From positions 1 to 64,000 of the forward strand of contig NZ_JAHZAX010000006.1 of the NCBI RefSeq assembly GCF_019423705.1: a DNA stretch of 64,000 nucleotides, written 5' to 3'. Under the pieces are notes generated by a model that saw only the letters and a program-made list of their open reading frames with translations, made no database searches and was not told the DNA's origin. Below are positions 36,584 to 46,255 of this stretch, in pieces. The stretch's first letter is position 1. Every line of letters begins with the position of its first letter. Position numbers and translations under genes: made by a program. The stretch is from Ruminococcus sp. Lineage in GTDB: Bacteria; Bacillota; Clostridia; Oscillospirales; Ruminococcaceae.

Positions 36584-39145
36584 TCATTGTCTATCAGCAC
36601 GTCTCTTCTTCACCAAATCGACCCCCAACAAGATAACAAACAGCATAACCCCGACCCCCGACAAAACAATGCCTAAATGCAGCCTAGGCGCCGTGTAAAC
36701 TATCTTTATCTCGTGCTCGCCCTTTGATATCTTGAAGCCGATGAACGCCGTGTCCGTCTTTTCTACCTCTGCCTCTGAGCCGTCAACGTATGCCTTGAAG
36801 CCCTCAGCGTATGGTATCGACATAGTGAAATAGCCGTCATTTGTTACATCTATCTCACCAACTATTACATCTCCGCCAGTTTTCGACTTGTCTATCTGCA
36901 ATGGGTCAACATCGCTTATAAGCTCGCTCCTGTCCACCATATAGCAGCGCACGTTGGTTATCTCGTACTTGCCTGCGGAAAATTCCACCGTCAGATAGTC
37001 CGTGCTGTAACCCTGTCTCGGGGTCAGAACGTATTCAAAGGTGCGGTTATTGTTGTAATATTTCCAGCCCGGTGCGGTGAGCTTGTTCTTGTCCCCGTTT
37101 ATCTTCACCCAAGCGTCCTTTTTGCCGCCCTTGATGTCATTATTTACGTTAAAGGATATGAACATAAGCCGGTCTTGGGTCAAGGTCTCTGGCAGAGCTA
37201 TCTGCTGTTTTATCACCTTGTCGCTGTCGATAGTGTACTTTCCGCCAATGTTGGTAATGCGGTCGCTCTCTTTGAACTGTATGCTCTTTATCCGCTCGAT
37301 ATCCGATGAGAATGTCTTTTCACTGTCGCCCTCAACGATGATGTTATTGAACAGCGCCTCGATAGAGTAAGGATAACTCAGCCCCTTGTACTCTTCCAGC
37401 GACATAACATTGTCCGTCGCATACCCCAGCGGCAGAACATTCTTGTTCTCAAAAAGCGATAAGCCTCCGCTCTCACTAATCTTGCTGTAACCCGTCAGCG
37501 CATTGCTGTCATCATCTGTAATAAGATACCTGTTAGAAAAATACATATTGCTTATGATGTTGTGTGACTGAGTTGTCAGCGCAGGATTGCGGTAAGCGTT
37601 CTCGTTGTATATCTCGTTGAAATAAAAGTGGTTGTAACTCTTGTTGTGGAGGGACGAATATATTGTGTTGGTGTAATAATCAGCGTTGTAGATCATATTC
37701 ACCGTGTTCACTTCATCAACAAAGTTCGACGTCCTCACCGTGTCGTCCTGCTTTGCGATATAGTCCGCCAAAGCGTTTATATCCTTACCGCCGTCTTTTT
37801 CAAGCTCACTAAGCGGCACAAGCTGGTCGCCGAAATTGACAAGCACAGTCGATACCACCAAGCACAGCGACATTCCGATGTTGACAAGATATTCTTTCTT
37901 CCATTTCTTGTATGCAAACAAACAGCTCATCAGCACGATAAAGTCCGCAATGACGTATATCTCTATCTTCTTTGTGGTGTTGAAATACAAAAGCCCAGCA
38001 ACGGCAACGATAGTCGTCAGTATCATCAAAGGCTTTAACCTAAGCTTGTCTCTGATAATGTCGAAATATGTGTGTCCGAACAGCAGCATACCCAGCGGCA
38101 GGAACGGTATAAGCACCTTTGCGTCGATATAAAGCGTGCCGTTGAGCAGATAAACGATGATAGGGCAAGTTGCTATCACAGCCATTGTAATGCCGAGAAA
38201 GCGCCTGCAACGCTGCTTTGAAAAGAACGCCGACACAATGCTCATCACAGTAAACAGGCACAAGCCCATTGAGTAGTGATAATAAAGCAGGAACTTGAGG
38301 TTCACACCGGGGATAAACGAGGTCAGGCTTATGTCGCTTGTTCCCTTGTCTCTGCCCGAAAGCATACAGCTCAAGGTCGGCAGTATGAGCACGCAAGCCA
38401 TAAGCGCCGCAAGTATCAGCCTTGCTCCGAAGCCTGCGCCGTCCTTCACAAACTGCTTGAATGTGGGCTTCTCCGTTATCCTCAGCCAGCGATAAACGCC
38501 ATAAACAGCCATTGCCGCAAGCCCCGATACCGCAAAGAAATAGCTTGTCAGTATCATCATAAACGCCCAAAATGTCACCAAAGACTTGTGCCTGCCCTCG
38601 AAATATCCCTCGATAGCGATAAATCCCAGCAGCAAAAAGGGCATATAATTCACAAACATAATGTGCCTGTGGCTGTGGAAAATAAGGGGCGCAGAAAATA
38701 AGAACACGATACTCAGCGCAAATGCCGCATTGTCCGTGAACTTGCCTTTCATCCAAATGTAAAATATCACCACGCTCGCCATAACGCCTGCTATGGAAAC
38801 TATCTGAATGTATGTTGACATCTTAACAAACGGCAGAAGATAGGAGAACAGTATTATAGGCGAATAAAGCCCATAATAGGACAGATTGTAAATGTTCTCA
38901 CCGCCGCCGATGTTTGGCGCAAATGAAGGGAAAAAGTCCCCTGTCTTGTAAAAAAGCTTTCTGAAATAATCGGGAATGGCGTAATGCTGTCCGCCCCAGT
39001 CAAGCTCAGAGCCGTAAGCATACTTGAACCTCGTCAGCGCCAGCACCAACAACAGATACACCCCTATAAGTATACAGAGGTGTATGGCGTTCTTTTTATT
39101 AAGCTTTGTCTTTCTTTGTACTGTTTGTGATGGTCTTTGCTTCAT
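36584..39145 (-). CDS. YfhO-family multi-pass membrane protein (GT-C-like)
   Basis: An 853-residue protein with about a dozen membrane helices in the first 450 residues and one at the C-terminus, separated by a large extracytoplasmic domain (about 455-815). Near the N-terminus it carries YGSELDWGGQHYAIPDYFR, with acidic residues as in GT-C glycosyltransferases. In Bacillus, YfhO is a membrane glycosyltransferase of cell-surface polymers that uses lipid-linked GlcNAc. The start overlaps the PIG-L deacetylase by 47 bp, after AGGAGCGG, so the two are translated together and probably act on the same surface glycan. Confidence 0.85.
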   Translation of the reverse strand: MKQRPSQTVQRKTKLNKKNAIHLCILIGVYLLLVLALTRFKYAYGSELDWGGQHYAIPDYFRKLFYKTGDFFPSFAPNIGGGENIYNLSYYGLYSPIILFSYLLPFVKMSTYIQIVSIAGVMASVVIFYIWMKGKFTDNAAFALSIVFLFSAPLIFHSHRHIMFVNYMPFLLLGFIAIEGYFEGRHKSLVTFWAFMMILTSYFFAVSGLAAMAVYGVYRWLRITEKPTFKQFVKDGAGFGARLILAALMACVLILPTLSCMLSGRDKGTSDISLTSFIPGVNLKFLLYYHYSMGLCLFTVMSIVSAFFSKQRCRRFLGITMAVIATCPIIVYLLNGTLYIDAKVLIPFLPLGMLLFGHTYFDIIRDKLRLKPLMILTTIVAVAGLLYFNTTKKIEIYVIADFIVLMSCLFAYKKWKKEYLVNIGMSLCLVVSTVLVNFGDQLVPLSELEKDGGKDINALADYIAKQDDTVRTSNFVDEVNTVNMIYNADYYTNTIYSSLHNKSYNHFYFNEIYNENAYRNPALTTQSHNIISNMYFSNRYLITDDDSNALTGYSKISESGGLSLFENKNVLPLGYATDNVMSLEEYKGLSYPYSIEALFNNIIVEGDSEKTFSSDIERIKSIQFKESDRITNIGGKYTIDSDKVIKQQIALPETLTQDRLMFISFNVNNDIKGGKKDAWVKINGDKNKLTAPGWKYYNNNRTFEYVLTPRQGYSTDYLTVEFSAGKYEITNVRCYMVDRSELISDVDPLQIDKSKTGGDVIVGEIDVTNDGYFTMSIPYAEGFKAYVDGSEAEVEKTDTAFIGFKISKGEHEIKIVYTAPRLHLGIVLSGVGVMLFVILLGVDLVKKRRADRQ

Positions 39146-39953
39146 TTATAGCCGCTCCTATTGTGTTATTGTCAGCCTTGTCAGCAGGGTCGTATTCGGG
39201 GTTTTCGCTGTAACGCTTGTAAAGGGTCCAGTCCTCGAACCAAGCCATATGCCAAAGCTTGTCAACGGTCTTTTTCTGTGAGGTGTACATATCCGCAAGC
39301 TTCTTCTTAAAGTCATACTGCTCCTGCGATATCTTCGGTATGCTGTCCTTAACAGCGTCTATCTGCGACTTCTTGTAATACTTGCCGAAGCAGTAAAGGT
39401 CGCAGTCGATATCCTCGCTGTCATAAACGTCCGTAACGTATCTATGCACGTTGATGTGATGAATGTGACCATACTCGCCCTTCTTGTTGTGAACAGCGAT
39501 GAGCTTCCACTTCTTGCAGGTCATGATCTTCTCAAGGTCTGACTTGATACCATTTTCCACAAGCTGCCAATCATCACGTTGACCCCTTACCTTGTCGGGA
39601 TATTCAAGCATAATGCAGTCGTTGCCCGAAGCCTTCACAACGTCCTTGAACTCTTTCGAGCGCACCTCGTTCCTGCCATTCGTCACACATACAACAAGAT
39701 AGCCTTTCTCATAAAGATGTCCGCCGCCCCAAAGCACTTCATCATCAGGGTGAGCGACTATCATAAGCTTATCCGCCGATGAAGCCGCCGCCTGCTGGAG
39801 CTGTGCCGTAGAAATAGGGTTCACCGCATAAGCTTGGTTCACCACATTGCGGACGTGCCACCTATAACCAAACACCGACAGCGCCGCAATAAGCACCGCC
39901 GCTATAATAAATATCGTTATCTCTCTCAAATGTCTCTTAGCAAAACTAAGCAT
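39099..39953 (-). CDS. Membrane-anchored PIG-L-family deacetylase
   Basis: About 284 residues: an N-terminal membrane anchor (roughly residues 12-34) places the catalytic domain outside. The zinc-site motif is VAHPDDEVLWGGG, and a second histidine cluster, GHIHHINVHR, completes the PIG-L/LmbE signature of N-acetylglucosaminyl deacetylases. It overlaps the yfhO-type gene. ATG 39953 is taken; GTG 39968 is an alternative. Its ribosome site lies inside a hairpin at the galT end (see 39955-39985). The substrate is unknown; a GlcNAc-containing surface glycan is inferred. Confidence 0.85.
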   Translation of the reverse strand: MLSFAKRHLREITIFIIAAVLIAALSVFGYRWHVRNVVNQAYAVNPISTAQLQQAAASSADKLMIVAHPDDEVLWGGGHLYEKGYLVVCVTNGRNEVRSKEFKDVVKASGNDCIMLEYPDKVRGQRDDWQLVENGIKSDLEKIMTCKKWKLIAVHNKKGEYGHIHHINVHRYVTDVYDSEDIDCDLYCFGKYYKKSQIDAVKDSIPKISQEQYDFKKKLADMYTSQKKTVDKLWHMAWFEDWTLYKRYSENPEYDPADKADNNTIGAAINEAKTITNSTKKDKA

Positions 39954-39954
39954 A

Positions 39955-39985
39955 AAAATAGCCCGCACCCCATTGGAATACGGGC
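39955..39985 (-). promoter_or_regulatory. Terminator-like hairpin overlapping the PIG-L ribosome site
   Basis: On the minus strand GCCCG (39981-39985) pairs with CGGGC (39961-39965), followed by TATTTTT right before the ATG. The loop side contains GGGGTG. It can end the galT transcript or limit translation of the next gene. Confidence 0.5.
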
Positions 39986-40020
39986 GTTCACCTGCTTTCT
40001 ATATATCGTTCACATAGTCT

Positions 40021-41526
40021 TTAAATGCCATTAACGTAGGCAATGAACCTTTCAAATGCAGCCTTTCCGTCTTTATTTCTCTTATAAACGCCTGCGTGCT
40101 CAAGCACCTTTGCAAATACGATACCTATTTCTTTCTTTATGATATCGTCAACGTTCTCGGCTGTGATGTTGTTCCTCTGTGATATCTCCTCAGCCCAGTC
40201 GGCGTGCTTCTCGATAACAGGATCTGCTCTAACGCCCTCAACGCCTGCTGTGACTAGCACCTTTGAAAGCTGTTCCATTTCACCTTTAAGTCTTGAAGGC
40301 AGAACTGCAAGTCCCATAACCTCGATAAGACCGATGTTTTCTTTCTTTATATGATGAAGCTCCTGATGTGGGTGATAAACGCCCAAAGGATATTCTTCCG
40401 TTGTGATGTTGTTTCTAAGCACAAGGTCAAGCTCAAATCTGCCCTCTCTCATTCGTGCGATAGGGGTGATAGTGTTGTGCGGCTCACCCTCAGTCTCGGC
40501 GAAGATAAATGCCACCTCATCGGTGTAGCCTCTCCAAGCCTTTAGTATCTTGTCAGCCAAATCAACAAGAGCGTCCTTGTCCTCGCTGTTTATCCTGATA
40601 ACAGACATAGGCCACTTTACAATGCCTGCCTCAACGTTCTCATAGCCCTTGAAAACTATCTTCTCTTCAACAGGTGCTTTCTCCATAGCGAATGTGTAAT
40701 GTCCGCCCTGGAAATGCTCGTGAGAAAGTATCGAACCGCCAACGATAGGCAGGTCAGCATTTGAACCGATGAAGTAATGAGGGAACTGTCCCACAAAGTC
40801 AAAAAGCTTCTCAAAAGCCGAACGGTCAATGACCATAGGCGTATGCTTCTTGTTGAAAAGGATACAATGCTCATTATAATAAACATACGGCGAATACTGA
40901 AGTCCCCAATCGCCGCCGTTTATCTTCAGCGAGATAACACGGTGGTTCTGTCTTGCAGGAGAATTTACTCTGCCTGCATATCCAACGTTCTCATAACAAA
41001 GCAAACACTTTGGATAGCCCGATTGTTTTGCAAGCTTAGCCGCCGCAATGGCCTTAGGGTCTTTCTCCGGCTTTGAAAGATTGATGGTGATGTCAAGGTC
41101 GCCGTACTCTGTTGGAGCTATCCAGCGCATATCTTTCTTTACCCTGTAACGTCTTATGTAATCTGTATCCTGCGAAAGCTTGTAGAAATATTCCGTTGCC
41201 GCCTTTGGTGACTGGTGATCGTAAAGCCCCCAGAACATCGTGTCCACCTCGGAAGGTCTCGGCGTGAGCAGACCCATAAGCTTTGTGTCGAAAAGGTCTC
41301 TGTAAACCACAGAATTTTCCGTGAGCCCTTTCTCCACCGCATAATCAAGCAGCTCTTTCAGCGTGCTCTCAAGGTCAACGTCCTTGAACTCTTCGCTAGG
41401 CTCTTCATACTCCTCAAGACCAAGGGCTTCAAGAAGCCTGTTTGTGGCATAGACCCTGTCGCTCTCCTTGATAAGTCCGCTCTCAAGACCATAGGTCACA
41501 AGCTTTTTTATACTGTCAAATATCAT
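40021..41526 (-). CDS. galT: Galactose-1-phosphate uridylyltransferase (Firmicutes type)
   Basis: A Leloir-pathway enzyme that exchanges UMP between UDP-glucose and galactose-1-phosphate. The 501 residues are the long Gram-positive GalT type (GalT2), unlike the roughly 350-residue E. coli form. Visible motifs are CLLCYENVGYAGR, SPYVYYNEHCI, GSILSHEHFQGGHYTFAME with the histidines of the active site, and YPLGVYHPHQELHHIKK. It has its own consensus promoter and AAAAGGGG ribosome site. galK and galE are not in the window. Confidence 0.95.
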   Translation of the reverse strand: MIFDSIKKLVTYGLESGLIKESDRVYATNRLLEALGLEEYEEPSEEFKDVDLESTLKELLDYAVEKGLTENSVVYRDLFDTKLMGLLTPRPSEVDTMFWGLYDHQSPKAATEYFYKLSQDTDYIRRYRVKKDMRWIAPTEYGDLDITINLSKPEKDPKAIAAAKLAKQSGYPKCLLCYENVGYAGRVNSPARQNHRVISLKINGGDWGLQYSPYVYYNEHCILFNKKHTPMVIDRSAFEKLFDFVGQFPHYFIGSNADLPIVGGSILSHEHFQGGHYTFAMEKAPVEEKIVFKGYENVEAGIVKWPMSVIRINSEDKDALVDLADKILKAWRGYTDEVAFIFAETEGEPHNTITPIARMREGRFELDLVLRNNITTEEYPLGVYHPHQELHHIKKENIGLIEVMGLAVLPSRLKGEMEQLSKVLVTAGVEGVRADPVIEKHADWAEEISQRNNITAENVDDIIKKEIGIVFAKVLEHAGVYKRNKDGKAAFERFIAYVNGI

Positions 41527-41605
41527 TATAATGATCCCCTTTTGTACAAAAGTTGCAGCGCCTTATCACTAGACACTACTTTAATAATTTCCTGTCGACA
41601 TATTT

Positions 41606-41634
41606 ATTATATTACATCACGCCCACAATGTCAA
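41606..41634 (-). promoter_or_regulatory. Consensus sigma-A promoter of galT
   Basis: The minus strand has TTGACA (41629-41634), 17 bp and TATAAT (41606-41611), about 80 bp upstream of galT. Confidence 0.9.
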
Positions 41635-41750
41635 CCAAACGCCCCCCTGTTTAAGAGACTTTTAAGCATTTGAAATGGGAAATAAGAATATTTTAAGATT
41701 TTTGTACGGGATAGTAATATTAACAAATTGTTAAATCGCCTTGACCCCTA

Positions 41751-41779
41751 TTGACAAATGTGGGAAGTGTGAGTATAAT
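41751..41779 (+). promoter_or_regulatory. Consensus sigma-A promoter of leuA
   Basis: TTGACA (41751-41756), 17 bp, TATAAT (41774-41779), immediately before the T-box leader. Confidence 0.92.
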
Positions 41780-41799
41780 AAAATCAATATAGAAAAGGC

Positions 41800-42051
41800 T
41801 TTGACAGGAACAAAAGCAAAGCGCAGAATTTTTCAGAGAGCCGTCGGTCGGTGCGAGGCGGTATTTCGGTTTTGTAATAACTCGTCCCCGAGCCTGTGCG
41901 GTGAAATCATATTAGCCGCTCACGGGTGTCTCCCGTTATAGAGATACGCATTGATAGATGCGGCTGAGATATGCGGTGTGAGCCGTATGTGAATGAGAGT
42001 GGTAACACGGCTAATGCTCGTCTCTCCTAAGTTTAGGAGCGGCGATTTTTT
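41800..42051 (+). promoter_or_regulatory. T-box riboswitch, leucine-specific
   Basis: The leader of leuA. Stem I shows CAGAGAGCCGTCGGTCGGTG and closes GCGCAG/CTGTGC. The specifier triplet is CTC (41881-41883, Leu), followed by GTCCCCGAGC, where T-boxes usually have ACCTCTGAGC. The antiterminator core AGAGTGGTAACACGG (41996-42010) holds TGGT, which pairs with a tRNA end ACCA, so the discriminator would be A as in tRNA-Leu. The terminator stem CTCCTAA/TTAGGAG is followed by a T-run near 42044-42051. Uncharged tRNA-Leu should turn leuA on. Confidence 0.93.
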
Positions 42052-42120
42052 TATGCCTGCGCTTATCGCCTTGACTATCGTAAATCGCAGTTGATATAAT
42101 ATTATAAGGAGGAAACCCAG

Positions 42121-43788
42121 ATGAAAAATGTTGAAAAGTATCAGAGAGGCTATTATATGCCACCTGTAAAATGTATGAAGTGGGCTGAAAAGGAATATGT
42201 TGACCACGCACCTGCTTGGTGTTCGGTTGACCTGAGAGACGGCAATCAAGCGCTCATTATCCCTATGAGCCTTGAAGAAAAGCTGGAATTCTTCACAAAG
42301 CTGGTGGAGATCGGCTTTAAGGAGATAGAGATAGGCTTCCCTGCCGCTTCCGAGACAGAGTATGAGTTCTGCCGCACACTTATCGAAAAGAATATGATAC
42401 CTGACGACGTTACTATACAGGTGCTCACTCAGTCAAGAGAGCATATCATCAAGAAAACATTCGAGGCTATCGACGGCGCTAAGCACGCAGTCGTTCACCT
42501 CTATAACTCAACTTCCGTTGCACAAAGAGAACAGGTATTCCGCAAGTCAAAGGAAGAGATAATCAAGATCGCAACAGACGGCGCTACACTCTGCAACGAG
42601 TACAAGAAGCAGGCTAAGGGACACATCACATTCGAGTATTCTCCTGAGAGCTTCACAGGCACAGAGCCGGAGTTCGCAAGAGATATCTGCAACGCCGTTA
42701 TCGACATTTGGCAGCCAACACCTGACAACAAGGTCATCATCAATCTGCCTGTAACTGTGGAGATGTCAATGCCCCACGTTTACGCTCAACAGATAGAGTA
42801 TATGTGCGATACTCTCCACAACAGAGAGAACGTTATAGTTTCCCTCCACCCACATAATGACAGAGGTTGTGCAGTTGCAGACTGCGAAATGGGTCTGCTT
42901 GCAGGCGCCGACAGAATTGAAGGCACTTGCTTCGGCAACGGCGAAAGAACAGGCAACGCCGATATCGTTACAGTAGCAATGAATATGTACACCCACGGCG
43001 TTGACCCTAAGCTGGACTTCTCCAATATGCCAGCCCTGGTTGAGCTCTATGAGAGAGTTACAAGAATGAAGGTCTATGAAAGAAGCCCATATTCCGGTTC
43101 GCTGGTATTCGCCGCATTCTCAGGCTCACATCAGGACGCTATCGCAAAGGGTATGAACTGGAGAAAAGAAAAGAACTGCGACAAGTGGACAGTTCCATAT
43201 CTGCCTATCGACCCACACGACGTCGGCAGAGAGTATGACGGCGACGTTATCAGAATAAACTCACAGTCGGGCAAGGGCGGTATCGGCTTCATTCTTCAGA
43301 ACCAGTTCGGCTACGACCTGCCAAAGAAGATGAGAGAGAACTTCGGCTACAAGGTAAAGGCTGTTTCCGACCACAAGCACAAAGAGCTTATGCCTGACGA
43401 GGTCTACAAGATATTCAAGGACGAATACCTCAACAAGTGCGACCCTGTTGATATCCCAGAGGCACATTACGTTCAGAAGAAGAACGGCACTATCTGCGCT
43501 GCTATCACAGCGACTATCAACGGCGAAACCGCCGATTACACAGCAGAGGGCAACGGCCGTCTTGACGCAGTAGCAAACGCTATCAAGACAGCGCTGGGCA
43601 AGAACTTCACAGTAGAGACTTACACAGAGCACGCTCTCGAAAGAAAGTCCACCTCAGAAGCCGTTTCATACGTCGGCATTTCCTATGGCGAGCACACATA
43701 CTGGGGCGTTGGCAGACATTCCGATATCATCGTATCGTCTATCAAAGCGCTGGTTTCGGCTATCAATAATGCTTTTGCAGACAAATAA
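42121..43788 (+). CDS. leuA: 2-isopropylmalate synthase (type 2 LeuA)
   Basis: First committed step of leucine synthesis, condensing acetyl-CoA with 2-ketoisovalerate. The 555 residues belong to the long LeuA type 2 subgroup. Residues near 40 read CSVDLRDGNQALI, with the catalytic Arg-Asp. The metal site includes SLHPHNDRGCAVAD. A GTCFGNGERTGNAD motif follows, and the C-terminal LeuA regulatory dimer domain (about 430-550) binds leucine. The start follows AAGGAGG. It is transcribed alone under T-box control, with a terminator directly after. Confidence 0.96.
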   Translation: MKNVEKYQRGYYMPPVKCMKWAEKEYVDHAPAWCSVDLRDGNQALIIPMSLEEKLEFFTKLVEIGFKEIEIGFPAASETEYEFCRTLIEKNMIPDDVTIQVLTQSREHIIKKTFEAIDGAKHAVVHLYNSTSVAQREQVFRKSKEEIIKIATDGATLCNEYKKQAKGHITFEYSPESFTGTEPEFARDICNAVIDIWQPTPDNKVIINLPVTVEMSMPHVYAQQIEYMCDTLHNRENVIVSLHPHNDRGCAVADCEMGLLAGADRIEGTCFGNGERTGNADIVTVAMNMYTHGVDPKLDFSNMPALVELYERVTRMKVYERSPYSGSLVFAAFSGSHQDAIAKGMNWRKEKNCDKWTVPYLPIDPHDVGREYDGDVIRINSQSGKGGIGFILQNQFGYDLPKKMRENFGYKVKAVSDHKHKELMPDEVYKIFKDEYLNKCDPVDIPEAHYVQKKNGTICAAITATINGETADYTAEGNGRLDAVANAIKTALGKNFTVETYTEHALERKSTSEAVSYVGISYGEHTYWGVGRHSDIIVSSIKALVSAINNAFADK

Positions 43789-43816
43789 TTACAGGACGAT
43801 ATAAAATACACATATG

Positions 43817-43860
43817 AGGACAGGTGAGATAAATTTCTTGCCTGTCCTTATTTATTTTAC
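43817..43860 (+). terminator. Intrinsic terminator of leuA
   Basis: AGGACAGG (43817-43824) pairs with CCTGTCCT (43841-43848), followed by TATTTATTTTACTT. Confidence 0.8.
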
Positions 43861-43881
43861 TTGGGTTTTACGCTGGCGGCG

Positions 43882-43910
43882 TTGACATTGAAAGGATTTA
43901 CAGGTATAAT
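43882..43910 (+). promoter_or_regulatory. Consensus sigma-A promoter of ppk
   Basis: TTGACA (43882-43887), 17 bp, TATAAT (43905-43910), about 70 bp before ppk. Confidence 0.9.
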
Positions 43911-43980
43911 ATAATAGATGTATTGTGACGAGAGAAAACACAAATAATTTCAATCTATATAACAATCAAGGAGAAAGAAT

Positions 43981-46242
43981 ATGAGTTTGAAAGTCTATGA
44001 TAACAGAGAGTTATCCTGGCTTAAATTTAATGAAAGAGTGCTTGAAGAGGCACGGGATAGCCGCACGCCGCTGCTTGAAAGGCTGCTGTTCCAGTCCATA
44101 TTCGCAAGCAATCTGGACGAGTTTTTCAGAGTGCGTGTGGGCTCGCTTTATGACGCTTCATTGGTGGACGACAGCCATAAGGACAATAAGTCCAAAATGC
44201 GCCCGTCGGAGCAGCTCAACGCTATCTTTTCGAGAGTTCACGAGCTTGTGCCGCTGAAAGATAAGACCTTCCGTGCCATTTCAAAGGAGCTGGAGCTTGC
44301 GAAAATTTCGCATATCTCCGTGAAAAATCTCGACGAAAAGCAGAGGGAATTTCTCGACGCATATTACGCATACGAGATAAAACCGTTCCTCAACGCCTTC
44401 ATCATTGACAAGCGCCACCCCTTCCCTTTCCTCGCAAATGGGGCGATCTATGCGGTCGCTAAGCTTAGCTCAAAGGCTGGGGTTATGCTTGGTATCGTTG
44501 GTTGCAGCGAGAAATTTCAGCGTGTCATAATCCTGCCATCTGCGGACGGCGAGCTTTGCTATACCCTCGTCGAGGACGTTATCCTCCACTATGCCGAAAG
44601 CGTTTTCTCGGGCTATAAAATTGAGGAGCGCTCCCTTATCCGTGTGACACGAAACGCCGATATCGACGTGGACGAGGGCTTTGACGACGAGCTTGACGCA
44701 AGGCAGAATATGTCCGTCCTCATCAGCAAGCGCAAGCGCCTTTGCCCTGTCAGACTTCAGCTTTCAAAACAGTTCTCAGAGCTTGTCCTTGACGAGCTGC
44801 TTTCACGGCTGGAACTTTCTTCAAAGCAGGTGTTCGTTGAAAAAGCGCCGCTGGATATGTCCTATGTGTTCGCAGTTTTTGACAAGGCCAAGGACAGAAA
44901 GTTAATGTTTTTCCCGAAGCAAGAGCCGCAGCCCTCTGCAAGTATCGACCCAAACCGCCCGATGATTGAGCAGATTGACGAGAAAGACCGTTTCCTGCAT
45001 TATCCATATGAGTCCATAAAGCCGTTTTTGAGACTGCTGGACGAGGCGGCAAAGGACGAGACCGTCACGTCAATAAAGATGACACTTTACAGAGTTGCGA
45101 AAAATTCAAAGGTCATAAAAGCCCTCTGCAATGCCGCAGAAAATGGCAAGGAAGTCCTTGTGCTGGTGGAGCTTAGAGCACGTTTTGACGAGGAAAACAA
45201 CATTGGCTGGTCAAAGCTGCTGGAAGAGTCGGGCTGCCACGTTATGTATGGTCCGCAAGGTCTGAAAGTCCATTCAAAGCTTTGCCTTATCACACGAAAG
45301 GTGGATAAGCAGGTGAAGTATACCGTGCAGGTCGGAACAGGCAATTATAACGAAAAGACCGCAGGACTTTACACAGATCTCTGCCTTATGACCGCCGACC
45401 GCACTATCGCCGAGGACGCTTGCGAGGTTTTCAGAACGCTTTCTATGGGCGAGCTTGTGGAAAATTCCAAAGCCCTAATGGTCGCACCACATTGCCTGCA
45501 AAACAATGTGCTTGAGCTTATGGAGGACGAAATAAAGGTTGCAATGGCAGGCGGCGAGGGCTATGTTGCCGCAAAGCTCAATTCCCTCACCGACAAAGTA
45601 CTTATGGATAAAATTATCGAGTGTTCACAGGCAGGCGTTAAGGTCGAGCTTGTTATAAGAGGTATTTCCTGCCTAGTCGCAGGCGTTCCAGGAGTGACTG
45701 AAAACGTGCATATACGCTCCATAGTGGGCAGATATCTCGAGCACGCAAGGATATACATATTCGGTTCGGGAGTGCGCAAAAAGGTGTATATTTCCAGCGC
45801 AGATTATATGACCCGAAACACCACAAGGCGAGTTGAGGTGGCAGCGCCAATACTTGACGAGGACGTTAAAAAGCGAGTGCTCGACATTTTCGCCACCCAA
45901 ATGCAGGACAACGTGAAAGCAAGGATCATGCAGCCCGACGGCAAATACGCCCGTGCGGAGATAGGCGACGTGCCTTGCGACGCTCAGAACAGGTTTTTCA
46001 ATGAAGCCTACGCCAACACCCATTCAGCACCAAAGCCAGTCCAGCCAGCCCAGCCAGCCCAAGCCGCCAGCGCACCGATCACGGAAGCTCCAAAGCCAGA
46101 GCCGACCCCTGCGCAAGATACCCCAGCGGTCAAGGCAGATACGGCGGAAACTGCTGCGGAGACATCGGCTGAACCAAAGGCTGAACCGCCTAAGAAAAAG
46201 GGCTTTTTCGCTTGGTTGAAGAGGTTGTTCCATAGGGGATGA
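43981..46242 (+). CDS. ppk: Polyphosphate kinase 1 with Pro/Ala-rich C-terminal tail
   Basis: Makes polyphosphate reversibly from ATP. The N-terminal domain opens with NRELSWLKFNERVLEEA; the phospholipase D-like catalytic halves contain GLKVHSKLCLITRK, with the phosphorylated His, and DYMTRNTTRRVEVAAP. The core ends near residue 680, the usual length. About 73 further residues follow: a low-complexity Pro/Ala/Glu linker and a basic, aromatic end, KKKGFFAWLKRLFHRG, which would form an amphipathic helix and may bind membrane. The start follows AAGGAGAAAG. No ppx is adjacent. Confidence 0.94.
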   Translation: MSLKVYDNRELSWLKFNERVLEEARDSRTPLLERLLFQSIFASNLDEFFRVRVGSLYDASLVDDSHKDNKSKMRPSEQLNAIFSRVHELVPLKDKTFRAISKELELAKISHISVKNLDEKQREFLDAYYAYEIKPFLNAFIIDKRHPFPFLANGAIYAVAKLSSKAGVMLGIVGCSEKFQRVIILPSADGELCYTLVEDVILHYAESVFSGYKIEERSLIRVTRNADIDVDEGFDDELDARQNMSVLISKRKRLCPVRLQLSKQFSELVLDELLSRLELSSKQVFVEKAPLDMSYVFAVFDKAKDRKLMFFPKQEPQPSASIDPNRPMIEQIDEKDRFLHYPYESIKPFLRLLDEAAKDETVTSIKMTLYRVAKNSKVIKALCNAAENGKEVLVLVELRARFDEENNIGWSKLLEESGCHVMYGPQGLKVHSKLCLITRKVDKQVKYTVQVGTGNYNEKTAGLYTDLCLMTADRTIAEDACEVFRTLSMGELVENSKALMVAPHCLQNNVLELMEDEIKVAMAGGEGYVAAKLNSLTDKVLMDKIIECSQAGVKVELVIRGISCLVAGVPGVTENVHIRSIVGRYLEHARIYIFGSGVRKKVYISSADYMTRNTTRRVEVAAPILDEDVKKRVLDIFATQMQDNVKARIMQPDGKYARAEIGDVPCDAQNRFFNEAYANTHSAPKPVQPAQPAQAASAPITEAPKPEPTPAQDTPAVKADTAETAAETSAEPKAEPPKKKGFFAWLKRLFHRG

Positions 46243-46255
46243 ATAAAAATAGGCA

